A program made the position numbers and the translations under genes. The notes under the pieces are model-generated. The model worked only from the letters and a program-made list of their open reading frames with translations, did no database searches and had not been told where the DNA came from. A stretch of 64,000 nt of DNA. Origin: Sophora flavescens. Lineage: Eukaryota > Streptophyta > Magnoliopsida > Fabales > Fabaceae. Positions 45,853 to 57,943 of the stretch are shown here, one piece after another; positions within the stretch are counted from its first letter, which is position 1; the number at the start of each line of letters is the position of its first letter. The stretch lies in NCBI GenBank assembly GCA_030762895.1, contig CM061068.1, positions 152,788,811-152,852,810 on the forward strand, written 5' to 3'.

Positions 45853-46428
45853 CTTAAGGAAAAGCAGTTGTATGATAAGTTGTCTAAGTGTGAGTTCTGG
45901 CTAGAAGAGGTGAGCTTCTTAAGACATATCATCTCTAAAGGTGGCATAGCTGTGGATCCGGCTAAGGTCGAGACGGTGCTCCAGTGAGAAGCGCCGAAGT
46001 CAGTAACCGAGATTAGGAGTTTCTTGGGTTTAGCAGGATACTATAGGAGGTTTATAGAAGGTTTCTCTAAGTTACCTTTACCCTTGACCTGTCTCATCAA
46101 GAAGGGACAGCTATTTGTGTGGGATTCTAAGTATGAAGAGAGTTTCCAAACCTTAAGGATAGGCTAACATTAGCACCGGTGTTAGTTTTGTCAGATCCTA
46201 GTAAACCTTTCGTAGTGTACTATGATGCATTGAAGCAAGGTTTAGGTGGGGTGTTAATGCAAGATAGTAAGGTAGTAGCTTATGCTTCTAGGCATTGAAA
46301 ACCCATGAGAAGAACTACCCTACCCATGACCTAGAGTTAGGAGCTATGGTATTTGCCTTAAAGATCCAGAGGCATTACCTATATGGAGTAAAGTTTGAGG
46401 TCTTTATGATCACAAGAGTCTGAAGTAT
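45853..46428 (+). pseudogene. Chromovirus (Tekay/Del-like) RT end and RNase H start (element D)
   Basis: Plus-strand frame: YDKLSKCEFWLEEVSFL, then a stop at 45984-45986, then FLGLAGYYRRFIEGFSK, then RNase H beginnings (VVYYDALKQGLGGVLMQ, a YASRH block). Several stops and frame shifts. It ends with DHKSLKY-type sequence interrupted at 46429 by element C; the frame resumes at 56315. The 5' half of the element (LTR, gag, most of RT) is absent. Confidence 0.87.
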
Positions 46429-47864
46429 TGGTCGCGCTGTCGCCACGCGCCAAAAAGAACGAGCGTTTACAAAATAATGTAGTATAGAGCGACAGCTCGG
46501 ATCGTCTCTCAAGGACTCTTTAGTTGTTGTTATTATTAACAGAAAAAGTTAGAAAAAGTCAGAATTGGGGGTTTTGGATTGAAAACTAAATTAAGAAGCA
46601 AAACAGAAAACAAAGCAAGAAAACAGAGCAGTTACCAAATAAGCTAAGCGATTAACCTACTGTTCTCGGTTTCCCAACTATCATCGGTTCATGCAACCCT
46701 AAGCAGATTCTAATCCCCTCCCGGTTGTAGCAACAATTTACAAGCGAAACCACTACTACAGATATATGTCCCTATTCCCGAATTAAGCAAACGGGGTTAA
46801 GCCCTTCGTGAACTAAGCGAACACGAAACGAACACACACGAATTAAGCAAACGCGATTAATTATAGGAACATGATATCACCGAGATAAACCAACACAACA
46901 CAATATACTCCTGAATTAAGCAAACAGAAATATAAAGCATGGCATTGAAAAGAGAAAAGCAAATGAAACAGGATTACAGAAACCTCAAGTCTTAACAGAA
47001 ACCAATCACAGTAGATTAATTTAGGAGATTAATTCTCCATTACAGACATAAGCAGAAAAGAAAAGAAAAGGAAAATAAACTATTGAAACTACCACTACTC
47101 CTACTAACTCCTACTGACTCCTACTGACTCCTACTGACTCCTATTTATACAAAATCTCTCAAGACCTCTCAATATCTGAATACTCCTTTAATTCATTTCA
47201 ACCTCTGCCTCTTAGCTTTCCAAAGCCACTTAATTTGCTTAATTATGAGTTAAGATGAGGGAGTTATGTCCACATTCAACTCATAGGGCAGCTGAAACGT
47301 CTCTGACTTCACATGGATTAAAGCCCTTCAAAACGGCTCTGTTTGGAATAATGGTCTTCATGAGAGTTAAACCTCTTTGTTTGATCTTTCATTTGCCACC
47401 GGTTTCAGTTCAAACCGACATCTACAGCCCAAGTTATGGCCCAATCTTCATGACCAGTTCAGGTTCCAGTGACAGCAATTATATTCTGACTTCCATACTC
47501 GCGAGGCGAATGGATGCTCGCGAGGCGAACGCTTCAACTTCAAAATTGCCACAGCCGTGATCTTCAACACGGGCAAGCCGTGATCGTCTCTGACTTTTCA
47601 GAGTTGCAATACTCGCGGGGCGAGAGATCCTTCGCGGGGCGAGTGGCTCCAGATTTATTTTATTTTATTTTATTAACCTGAAAAACAAAAAATAAAAGTA
47701 AATACTTTATTCACTCTAAATCAACTAAATTAACTTAAAAACAATTTACAGACTCAAAATATTACTTAAGAACAATCAAGTCTAATTTGGGTAAAAATGG
47801 TATAAAATAAGCACAAAGCCAAGGTCTTTACTAGTTATAAAACCAGTCAAACAGAGGCTCATCA
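46429..47864 (-). mobile_element. 3' LTR (left copy) of young Athila-like element C
   Basis: Plus-strand ends are TGGTCGCGCTGTC and GGCTCATCA, 1436 bp. It is almost identical to 54891-56309, with about half a dozen substitutions and two indels. AGTAT precedes it (46424-46428) and follows the right LTR (56310-56314). It contains TCGCGAGGCGA and TCGCGGGGCGAG modules (47498-47530, 47612-47646). The ORF 47255-47560 occurs in both copies and is an LTR by-product. Confidence 0.95.
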
Positions 47865-47905
47865 AAATACCCCAAACTTAAACTTTGCTTGTCCCCAAGC
47901 AAACT
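47865..47905 (-). promoter_or_regulatory. Polypurine tract of element C
   Basis: On the minus strand GGGGACAAGCAAAG is followed by TTTAAGTTTGGGGTATTT and then the LTR start TGATGAG. This is the standard Athila-type plus-strand priming region. Confidence 0.8.
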
Positions 47906-49260
47906 ACACTCAAAAACTTAAAAAGACTCAAGACCTGGCAAGCTTAAGAATTCAATCAACTTTCCATAGATTTCAAGCAATTTTTCAAAAGAATTTTTCT
48001 TTCAATGTTCCCCCTTTTAAACAAAGTAATCCCCACATTCATTTATTCCAAACAGTTGAGAAATTAATTATTCAGACAATCAGAAATCTAAGCAGGGGAT
48101 CTAAGTTACACACAAAAGGGAGATCACCATATCCAAACAACTGCCTTCCTCTCAAGGGAAATTTATGTTCACTCAATCGCTCAATTTGTGTCAGGTTATC
48201 AACAATTCACTCAATTTCACTTTTCAGAAGCACTTCCCATAAATTTGATTTTCATCTCCTAATGGTTCCCACAGAAAACATGCAAGCAACATCAGAAGGT
48301 CTTTTATGGGTTATAATGGGGGCCTGGCTAAGGGTATGATATACAAAGGAACTAGGCTGAAGACCCTAGGAACTAAGAGAGCATGAACTATATTTACACA
48401 TAGAAATTCACTCAAGCTCCTTTCTTTATTTTTTTTTCTTTACATTTCTGGGTGGCTACAGCTCTTTTTATTTCTTTTTGGCATTTTTTTTTATATTATT
48501 TTTTTTCTCTTTTTTTTTTCTACATTTGTACACTTTTTTTCTTTTTCAAAAGCCTTTGGCTCCAACTTTTTTTCTCTTTTTTTTTTTCAATCCCAACAAC
48601 ATATTACACCTTGCAGCCACCCCAAACTTTAGTTCTTGCACCCATTCTAAGATTACATGCTCTCCTAATCCTAAGATCGGGTTAACATGGTTTTCCAGAT
48701 TTTTGGGCTTATAACATTAGGTTATCAAGAACTAATAGGCTAACAGGCTCAAAAGGGCTAACTAGGGAACATGCAATAGGAATTAGTTTATTCAGGCCAA
48801 GTAGCTATTTACAAAGAAACTGCCTAAATCATTTGCTACTCACAGATAATCATGCACACCAAAAAGAGATTCAATCAAATCCAGGGAAGTGCAACTTGAA
48901 AGTGATTTTCACACATTTTAAAACATGTTGGAGGCTCAAAAACCTCACCTGGACATTCATGCAAATTGTTTGAAAGAGATACTATCCCTAATGTGTGCTT
49001 CCTATCACCCCAAACTTATCATTCATCATGCTATCATAACAAAATCCCAAAGTTCAGTTTTCAATTTCACATGGGAATCACAAAATTTTTCAACATTTTT
49101 CAGCCTAGGGGGAATCATCACATATTAATCATGCAAGCAATCTGTGCAACATCAATCAAAATCTAACAAACTTGCCAACTAAAAACTCAACACACAAATG
49201 CTCCTGAGCTTCTCAAATTATTCAGGAGCTTTATTCAAAGAAAAGAAAAACTACAACTAG
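47906..49260 (-). other. Gene-free region of element C between pol and 3' LTR
   Basis: No env-like ORF is present where element A has one. A T-rich stretch at 48420-48600 gives Phe-rich frames (48452-48714) that are not genes. Confidence 0.65.
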
Positions 49261-49302
49261 TTCCCTCCCCCACACTTAAAGCAGGCATTGTCCTCAATGA
49301 AC
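49261..49302 (-). other. Second purine-rich module downstream of pol in element C
   Basis: On the minus strand GAGGACAATGCCTGC is followed by TTTAAGTGTGGGGGAGGG. It resembles the polypurine module at 47865-47905 (GGACAA, TTTAAGT, TGGGG in the same order), so it may be a duplicated or internal polypurine tract. Confidence 0.5.
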
Positions 49303-49350
49303 AACAAAATTATACAATCAGAGTGAGGGAAAGGAAAAGAAACTCCCTGA

Positions 49351-50581
49351 TCAAGCATCAGTGTAGGTTGGAGCATCCAAAGATAGCTCCTCAACATTAG
49401 CATCCGCAGGGTCAGCAGCATCCACACCATGGAACGGCTTCAACCTTTGCCCGTTAACCTTGAAAGTCTTTTGTGTACCTGTACTTTGAATTTCCACTGC
49501 ACCATAAGGAAACACATTAGTCACAACAAAAGGGCCATCCCATTTAGACCTAAGCTTCCCGACCATCAATCTCAAAGGGAATTAAACAATAAGACTTTTC
49601 GACCCACAAAAAATTCCTTCCTAACTATCATTCTATCATGAAATTTTTTTGTCTTTTCTTTATAAATCTTGGAGCTCTCATAGGCTTCAAGCCTAAGCTC
49701 CTCAAGTTGCTGCAACTGCAGCTTTCTTTCAACACCAGATTTATTTATATCCATATTACAACACTTTACTGCCCAGTATGCTCTATGCTCAACCTCCACC
49801 GGTAGGTGGCATGCCTTGCCAAAAACTAGCCGGAAGGGGGACATCCCTATATGTGTCTTAAAAGCAGTCCTCTGGGCCCACAGTGCGTCTTCCAGACGGC
49901 GGCTCCATTCCCTTCTGTTTGGCTGCACCATCTTCTCTAGGATTTGCTTAATCTCCCTGTTGGATATTTCTGCCTGGCCATTGGTTTGGGGATGGTAAGC
50001 GATGAGACACTCTATGTACAACCCCATATTTTTCGAGTAAGGCCTCCAAGGTTACATTTGCAAAAATGTGTGCCACGGTCACCGATGATGGCCTTGGGTA
50101 TGCCAAACCCGCAAAAGATGTTGTACCTAACAAATTTTGAAACAATCTGAGCATCGTTAGTCCTAGTGGGGATTGCTTCCACCCACTTTGAAACATAATC
50201 TACAGCCAACAAAATATATACAAAACCAAAAGAAGGAGGGAAGGGACCCATGAAGTCCATCCCCCACACATCAAAGACCTCACAATAAAGCATTGGGCTC
50301 TTGGGGCATCTCACTCCTACGAGTGATTGCCGGCCTGTTAATTGACATTCTTTACAACTCTTATATACCTCATATGAATCCCTAAAAAGTGTGGGCCAAG
50401 AGAATCTGGAGTCCGGGACTTTTCTTGCTGTCCTTTGAGGTCCAAAGTGTCCTCCAACCTGGAGATGCATGTGAGAAATGCGGGATGGACTCTGTCTCAT
50501 GCTCGGGTACACACCTCCGAATGACTTGGTCACTGCAAAACTTCCACAAATAGGGGTCATCCCACACATAATACTTTGCAT
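49351..50581 (-). pseudogene. Athila-like integrase (element C)
   Basis: 50012-50581 carries the zinc-binding CKECQLTGR region, the first catalytic Asp (VWGMDFMGPF) and the second (IGDRGTHF). After a frame change near 50030, 49572-50027 has the Glu (GQAEISNRE) and KTHIGMSPFRLVFGKACHLP. The 49351-49575 frame has the C-terminal RSKWDGPFVV and FKVNGQRLKPF. All three catalytic residues are present, but the frame is broken twice. Confidence 0.9.
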
Positions 50582-50844
50582 CGCTCTTGACTTGTGGAAC
50601 TTCTGTCTACTTGTACTGCGGGGAACAACACCAAGAACTAGAAAATTTACAATGTCAAGAAACCAGGGGTTACCCCATACATATGTAACAATCTCTCATC
50701 GGGGAAATCATCTTGGATGGGAAATGTATCCTCATCCCTTGCTATCCTACTCAAATGATCGCTACCAGATTTTCAGCTCCACTTTTATCCTTTATCTCCA
50801 CATTGAATTCCTGAAGCAAAAGCATCCACCCGATCAGTCTTGGC

Positions 50845-52001
50845 TTAGCCCACGGCTTCTTCAAAGAGATATTTCAAAGCTGCATGGTCGAAAAAAACAG
50901 TTACCCTAGAACCTAGCAAATAAGACCTAAACTTGTCAAGTGCAAATACAATAGCTAGCAGCTCTTTCTCGGTGGTTGTGTAATTTGCATGTGTGGCATC
51001 TCGGGTCCTAGAAGCAGCGGGAAGTACATGGGCAACCTTGCCCGCCCTTTGTGCCGTAACTGCCCCACAAAGCAAAATTTGAGGCATCACACATCAGTTC
51101 AAAAGGTAGTGTCCAGTCCGGGGGCTGGATTACAGGGGTAGAAGTCAACGCCTTCTTCGGATGGTCAAATGACTTTTTGCGCTTTTCATCAAATCGAACA
51201 GGGCATCATTTTTCAGCAGATTTTGAGTGGTAGTGCTATCTTGCTGAAGTCCTTTATAAAGCGCCTGTAGAAACCTGCATGTCCAAGAAAGGAACGTATC
51301 TCGCGTACGCAAGATGGGTAAGGCAATGAAGCAATTACATTTATTTTTGCAGGATCCACAGAAATACCCTCTTTGGAAATTACATGACCCAATACTATCC
51401 CCCGTTCTACCATGAAATGACATTTCTCATAATTCAGAATCAAATCAGTATCAATGCATCTCTGAAGAACTAGATCTAGACTATGCAAACAAGCATCAAA
51501 AGAGGAGCCATACACAGTAAAATCATCCATAAACACCTCTATGCAGTTTTCAATAAAATCAGAGAAAATACTAAGCATGCATCTTTGAAAGGTGCCAGGA
51601 GCATTACAGAGGCCAAATGGCATCCTCCTATAAGCAAACGTACCGAAGGGGCACGTGAAGGTGGTCTTTTCCTGATCCTCAGGGGCAATATGAATCTGGA
51701 AATACCCGGAAAAGCCATCTAGAAAACAATAATGGGACTGACCAGCCAGCCGATCTAGCATCTGATCTATGAACGGCAAAGGAAAATGATCCTTTCGGGT
51801 GGCCTGGTTCAGCTTCCTATAGTCTATACAAACTCTCCAGCTATTCTGGACTCTAGTAGGCACAAGTTCATTATTCTCATTCCTAACTACTGTCAAACCA
51901 GATTTCTTTGGTACAACTTGAACCGGACTTACCCAAGAACTATCAGAAATGGGATAAATAATACCTTCCTGTAGAAGCTTGGTCACCTCTTTCTTTACCA
52001 C
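50845..52001 (-). pseudogene. Athila-like reverse transcriptase and RNase H (element C)
   Basis: 51213-52001 is a long RT frame with YRKLNQATRKDHFPLPF, FTCPFGTFAYRRMPFGLCNAP, catalytic VFMDDF and FLGHAGFYRRFIKDF. A frame change near 51215 follows. RNase H is at 50845-51090 (NYTTTEKELLAIVFA, FFDHAALKYLF). The RT core itself is uninterrupted. Confidence 0.92.
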
Positions 52002-52009
52002 ATCCAGAA

Positions 52010-53442
52010 TCAGTGGGTTAAGTCGCCTTTGGGCCTGCTCGGTGGCTTAGCCCCATCCTCCAAAGAAATTCTGTGCATGCATCTGGAGGGGCTAATTCCT
52101 GGAATATCGGCCAATGTCCACCCAATGGCCTTCTTGTTCTTCCTCAGAACTTCTAAAAGCTTGTCTTCCTGATCAGAGTTGAGGCTGGAGGAAATGATGA
52201 CTGGCAATGTTGCATCCCTCCCCAAGTAGGCATACTTTAAGTTCTCAGGAAGTGGTTTGAGTTCCAAAGGAGGCGGCTGCTCAACAGATGGGGCATTGGG
52301 AGCAGCCAAAGGGTCAAGGACTTTTGCTGAGTAAACAGCTTCACTCTCATTATCACTTTCACTATCATCCTCACCCTGCAATGTTAAATCCAAAAACTCA
52401 GAACAAATAGAACATGGGTTAGTGTTAGTGCAGTTAGTACAAGTATATACATCATCAAAACCAGAAATAACAGGAAAATCAGAAATAAGGTCATCATGAG
52501 TGTCCTCAATGAGCTCAGACAGCAACTCTAAGTGGAATACTGAGTGCTCCTCTACTGGGTGCTTCATAGCATCAAAAATCTTGAATTTGGCCACGATACC
52601 ACCAAACTCCATCGACATCGTCCCATCATAAACATCAATCTTGGTCTTGGATGTCATCATGAATGGTCTCCCCAAGATTATGGGTGATCTCTTGGATCGA
52701 GTCTCTCCCGCCATATCTAGGATATAGAAGTCTGCAGGGAATATCAAATCATCAACTTGCACTAGGACATCCTCTACCATCCCCATGGGTCGGGCAATCG
52801 GTCTGTTAGTTAGCCAATCGATGGATGGTAAGACACGTGTACTTGCAATGGCCCCAGATCAAGGTTATTAAAGATGGAGGTAGGCATGACATTGATTGAT
52901 GCTCCCAAGTCCAACATACAGTTCTCAAACTTCTTATCCCCAATAGTGCATGGGATAGTGAAGGTGCCTGGATCCTTGCACTTTTGTGGCAGTACTTGAT
53001 TAGGGCCTATAGAAGCAACTCTCTCTATCTTTGACTGGATAAGCGCTGAGACATTCATTCCCAAGTCAACCCTCTCATTAGTCTTCATCTTCCTTTTGTT
53101 AGTGCATAGGTCCTTCAAAAATTTAGCATATCTGGGTACTTGCTTGATCACATCCAACAGTGGAATATTAACAGCTACTTTTCGGAAAACATCAAGAATC
53201 TCCTTCTCTTTATTCTCACCACCCATCTTCAAATTTTTCTGAATTCTGTGTGGGAATGGAATGGGTGGTCTATATACTCTCTCAGTTTCAACTTCAACCA
53301 CCCAGCTCGGGAGTAGCCTCATCGGTAGGCTCGGGAGTAGCCTTAACAATTTCTTCATCCTTTCGCAAGTGGCCTCAACAACCTTTCCGGATCTCGGAGA
53401 GATGACACTCACATTAGGGTTGGAGGCATTAGGATTTATCAC
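52010..53442 (-). pseudogene. Athila-like aspartic protease region (element C)
   Basis: 52810-53442 carries the gag-to-protease linker and the active-site block LDLGASINVMP. 52010-52786 carries FPADFYILDM, SPIILGRPFMMTSKTKIDV and the linker to RT (LKYAYLG, LPVIISS). A frame change near 52800 separates the two, and another near 52015 separates them from RT. Confidence 0.9.
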
Positions 53443-53525
53443 CGGTCGTGCGGTGCAGCTGGTTTGTCCCTTGACCTTGTTGTATGCTATTCATGGATGT
53501 GGCCAATCTGTCCAATCTCGAGTCC

Positions 53526-54726
53526 TCAAATCTTGAATACTAGCATCGTCCTCTCTTTAAATCGTACACTAGATGCAGCCATTTGCTTTACCAAGTCTTC
53601 TAATGATGGTCCGGAAGGTGCGTAAGTAGTCACCGGAGGATGATTCTCGAGATGCCATCTTTGTTGTTGGGAAGAATTCCCATACCGCAGATTAGGGTGA
53701 TTTCTCCAGCTAGGATGGTACCTATTAGTAGAGAGGTGCGGAATGCTTTGCACCGATTCGACCGCCTCCTTGATTATAAGGGTTCACTGCATAAGCCCGA
53801 GGTACTTCACCGACAAACTCTTCTCTCTCGGATTGGGCATGGATCAAAAGGATGCTCGGGTGCATTGCACATGCTACATAACTTTGCCGGCTGAACCTTG
53901 TCTATTGCCAATTGTCTCACAAAGGAAGTCAGCTCATCCAATCTATTCTCAAGGGCGGCCTGGTTAGAAGATGAACTATGAATCTCATGCACGCCTCTTG
54001 GCTCAATGAATTTCTTCTTGTAGAGAACTGCTGGGAATTCAACGACATATTCTCAATAAGTTGCTTAGCAAAGCGGTGGGGTCTTATCAACTAATGCTCC
54101 CCCACTAGCAAAGATCCAACAGATTCCTATCCATAGGCAACAATCCTTCATAAAAGTATTGGACCAGGAGTTGTTCAGAAATTTGATCTTTGGGGGCAAC
54201 TAGAGACCAAGTGTTTGAACCTTTCCCAGATATTCGACTAGTGACTCGTTCCCTTGCCTTATGCCACATATCTCTTTCCTTATTGAAGCAGCTCTTGAAG
54301 CAGGAAAATACCTTTCTAGAAACACCCTCTTCAGATCATTCCAAGTTGTGATGGAGTTAGGCTCAAGGTACAATAGCCAATCCTTTGCAGCTCCTTGGAG
54401 TGAAAATGGAAAAGCCTTGACTTAATCTTGTCCTCGGTGACTCCCTCTGCTCTCGAGGTTGTGGAGCATACAACTTGGAATTCTTTCAAGTGCTTGTGAG
54501 GGTCCTCACCTGCAAGACCATTAAACTTGGGCAATAGGTGAATAAAACCAGATTTTAGTTCAAAAGGGGTGTCAGCACCAGGATAAGAAATACATAATCC
54601 ATTATAGTTGACATCAGGGGCAGCAAGCTGCCTTAATGTCCTCTGGTCTCCCATGTTTTCAAAAGCAGTTTTAAAATTGGAATTACTACTAGTGCTAGCC
54701 CGAAATTCCCTACGGAGTGTGTGCAA
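53526..54726 (-). pseudogene. Athila-like gag (element C)
   Basis: 54331-54726 contains RQLAAPDVNYNGLCISYPG, FELKSGFIHLLPKF and GEDPHKHLKEF, the start of the Athila retrotransposon gag domain. The middle (53993-54330) runs through several frames. 53807-53992 has a zinc-knuckle-like CSMCNAPEHPFDPCP, and 53526-53753 has NRYHPSWRNHPNLRYGN. Several stops and shifts; not translatable as one protein. Confidence 0.88.
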
Positions 54727-54867
54727 TGTTCTTTCAATTTCCGGGTCAAAATCACACAGTTCAGGGCAATGAGACCTAGTAGCCAGACCAATTCAAAACA
54801 AAACAGAAAATAAAAGAAAGAAAAGAAAATAAAATAAAAACAAATTGAGAAAAATAACAACTCAGAG

Positions 54868-54885
54868 TCCCCGGCAACGGCGCCA
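54868..54885 (-). promoter_or_regulatory. Primer-binding site of element C, tRNA-Asp type
   Basis: On the minus strand TGGCGCCGTTGCCGGGGA lies five bases inside the 5' LTR. It is a perfect complement of the plant tRNA-Asp 3' end, unlike the mutated copies at 4376 and 26331. Confidence 0.93.
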
Positions 54886-54890
54886 ATTTT

Positions 54891-56309
54891 TGGTCGCGCT
54901 GTCGCCACGCGCCAAAAAGAACGAGCGTTTACAAAATAATGTAGTATAGAGCGACAGCTCGGATCGTCTCTCAAGGACTCTTTAGTTGTTGTTATTATTA
55001 ACAGAAAAAGTTAGAAAAAGTCAGAATTGGGGGTTTTGGATTGAAAACTAAATTAAGAAGCAAAACAGAAAACAAAGCAAGAAAACAGAGCAGTTACCAA
55101 ATAAGCTAAGCGATTAACCCATCTTGTTCTCGGTTTCCCAACTATCATCGGTTCATGCAACCCTAAGCAGATTCTAATCCCCTCCCGGTTGTAGCAACAA
55201 TTTACAAGCGAAACCACTACTACAGATATATGTCCCTATTCCCGGATTAAGCAAACGGGGTTAAGCCCTTCGTGAACTAAGCGAACACGAAACGAACACA
55301 CGCGAATTAAGCAAACGCGATTAATTATAGGAACATGATATCACCGAGATAAACCAACACAACACAATATACTCCTGAATTAAGCAAACAGAAATATAAA
55401 GCATGGCATTGAAAAGAGAAAAGCAAATGAAACATGATTACAGAAACCTCAAGTCTTAACAGAAACCAATCACAGTAGATTAATTTAGGAGATTAATTCT
55501 CCATTACAGACATAAGCAGAAAAGAAAAGAAAAGGAAAATAAACTATTGAAACTACCACTACTCCTACTAACTCCTACTGACTCCTACTGACTCCTACTG
55601 ACTCCTATTTATACAAAATCTCTCAAGACCTCTCAATATCTGAATACTCCTTTAATTCATTTCAACCTCTGCCTCTTAGCTTTCCAAAGCCACTTAATTT
55701 TCTTAATTATGAGTTAAGATGAGGGAGTTATGTCCACATTCAACTCATAGGGCAGCTGAAACGTCTCTGACTTCACATGGATTAAAGCCCTTCAAAACGG
55801 CTCTGTTTGGAATAATGGTCTTCATGAGAGTTAAACCTCTTTGTTTGATCTTTCATTTGCCACCGGTTTCAGTTCAAACCGACATCTACAGCCCAAGTTA
55901 TGGCCCAATCTTCATGACCAGTTCAGGTTCCAGTGACAGCAATTATATTCTGACTTCCATACTCGCGAGGCGAATGGATGCTCGCGAGGCGAACGCTTCA
56001 ACTTCAAAATTGCCACAGCCGTGATCTTCAACACGGGCAAGCCGTGATCGTCTCTGACTTTTCAGAGTTGCAATACTCGCGGGGCGAGTGGCTCCAGATT
56101 TATTTTATTTTATTTTATTAACCTGAAAAACAAAAAATAAAAGTAAATACTTTATTCACTCTAAATCAACTAAATTAACTTAAAAACAATTTACAGACTC
56201 AAAATATTACTTAAGAACAATCAAGTCTAATTTGGGTAAAAATGGTATAAAATAAGCAAAAAGCCAAGGTCTTTACTAGTTATAAAACCAGTCAAACAGA
56301 GGCTCATCA
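54891..56309 (-). mobile_element. 5' LTR (right copy) of young Athila-like element C
   Basis: 1419 bp, nearly identical to 46429-47864. It lacks 19 bases between two TCGCGGGGCGAG copies (near 56080) and has a 2-base insertion near 55120. TSD AGTAT follows at 56310-56314. Inserted into the RNase H of element D, since removing 46429-56314 rejoins a KYLFDQK frame. Confidence 0.95.
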
Positions 56310-56314
56310 AGTAT

Positions 56315-57499
56315 CTCTTTGATCAAAAGATGTTGAATATGAGGTAGCGTAGGTAGATGGAGTTTTTAAAGGATTGTGAGTTTGATTTAACCTACCACCC
56401 AGGAAAAGTCAACGTAGTGGCTGATGCCTTAAGTAGAAAAACCTTGCACGTCCCCGCTTTGATGGTTAGGGAGATGGATCTGATTGAGGAGTTTAGAGAC
56501 TTGAGTTTAGCTTGGGAAGTTACCCCTTAGAACATTAGGCTTGGAACCTTGAAGGTTACCAACAGTTTGATGGATCAGGTTAGAGAGGGTCAGAAGTTAG
56601 ACCGGTATCTCTTATACCAGCCTGAGTTGCTTGCGCAGGGTAGAGACCTTAGTTTTAAGGATGGAAGCGATGGAGTCTTGAGGTTCAAGGATAGAGTCTA
56701 TATACCAGATGTCCTGGAGCTTAGAAAGTTGATCCTTGAAGAAGGACATAGGAGTGGACTGAGTGTGTACCCAAGTGCCACTAAGATGTATTATGACTTA
56801 AAGGGCATGTTTTGGAGGCCTAGGATGAAGAAATATGAGGCTGAGTTTGTGTATGCCTGTTTAGTGTGCAGAAAGTCTAAGATAGAACATCAGAATCCAT
56901 CAGGAAAGATGCAACCTTTGAGTATCCCAGAATGGAAAAGGGATAATATTTCCATGGATTTTATGTCTGGACTCCCTAGGACTTTAGCTGGTTTTGAGGC
57001 TATATGGGTTGTTGTGGATAGGCTGACTAAGTCCGCCCATTTCATCCCGATGAACATGGAATACTCTTTGGAAAAGTTGACCCAGTTGTACATCAAGGAA
57101 ATAGTTAGACTACATGGTGTACCTTCTAGCATAGTTTTAGATAGAGACCCGATGTTTCCCTCTAGGTTTTGGAATAACTTGCAAGAGGCTTTAGGAATGA
57201 AGGTTAGGCTTAGTTCAGTTTATCACCCACAGAATGATGGTCAGTCTGAGAGAACCATTCAATCCTTAGAGGACTTGCTTAGAACTTGTGTACTAGAGCA
57301 GTCGGGTAGTTGGGACAAGTTTTTGCCCCTGATAGAGTTTACCCATAACAATAGTTTCCATTCCAGCATTGGGATGGCACCTTTTGAAGCTCTTTATGGG
57401 AGGAGATGTAGGACACCCTTGTGTTGGAGTGAACCTGGTGATAGTGTTGTGTTAGGAGGAAGGTGCTCGAATTCCAGGAAGGTGACCATGTGTTCTTGA
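56315..57499 (+). pseudogene. Chromovirus RNase H end and integrase (element D)
   Basis: 56315-56530 ends RNase H (FDLTYHPGKVNVVADALSRK), with stops near 56345 and 56528. The main frame 56549-57499 encodes integrase: HRSGLSVYP, then CLVCRKSKIEHQ (HHCC zinc site), the core SMDFMSGLP with catalytic Asp, LDRDPMFPSRFW with the second Asp, and GQSERTIQ with the Glu. All three catalytic residues are present. A frame change near 57460 separates it from the C-terminal domain. Confidence 0.92.
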
Positions 57500-57906
57500 G
57501 AGTTACACTGATAACTGGGGTTGGTAGAGTAATGAAGGCGAATAAACTTACTCCGAGATTCATTGGTCCTTACCAAATTTTGAAAAGAGTCGGCGAAGTC
57601 GCCTACCAAATAGCCTTGCCACCGTTTTTGTCCAATATTTATAGTGTTTTTCATGTGTCTCAATTCAGAAAGTACATTCACGACCCTAGTCACGTGATAG
57701 TCCCTGATGCCATACAGTTAAAAGAGAACTTGACTTTTGAGGTGTTACCCCTTCGAGTCGAGGATAGGAGGGTGAAGCAGCTAAGAGGTAAAGAGATCCC
57801 TTTGGTCAAAGTCGTTTGGAGTGGAGCTACTGAGGAAAGTGCTACATGGGAGTTGGAAAGCAAGATGATGGAGTTGTACCTGCATCTTTTCAATCGAGGT
57901 GAGTAG
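57463..57906 (+). pseudogene. Integrase C-terminus with chromodomain (element D)
   Basis: Frame with PRFIGPYQILKRVGEVAYQI, then FHVSQFRKY, then a chromodomain-like end (DRRVKQLRGKEIPLVKVVW, then EESATWELESKM). The Trp-Glu at the end of the aromatic cage region and the position after integrase identify a Tekay/Del-type chromovirus. Chromodomains target insertion to modified chromatin. Frame differs from the integrase. Confidence 0.88.
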
Positions 57907-57929
57907 AAGTTTCGAGGATGAAATTTTTA

Positions 57930-57943
57930 TATGGGGGTGGAAT
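57930..57943 (+). promoter_or_regulatory. Polypurine tract of element D
   Basis: TATGGGGGTGGAAT directly precedes the LTR start TGTAACACCCC at 57944. Confidence 0.8.

Noticed and set aside
47255..47560. 101-residue ORF, repeated at 55719-56024
   Set aside because: It lies in both LTRs of element C with identical sequence. It has no domain and is a by-product of the LTR.
48452..48714. Phe-rich ORFs with membrane-like stretches
   Set aside because: They are translations of a T-rich low-complexity tract in the untranslated part of element C.
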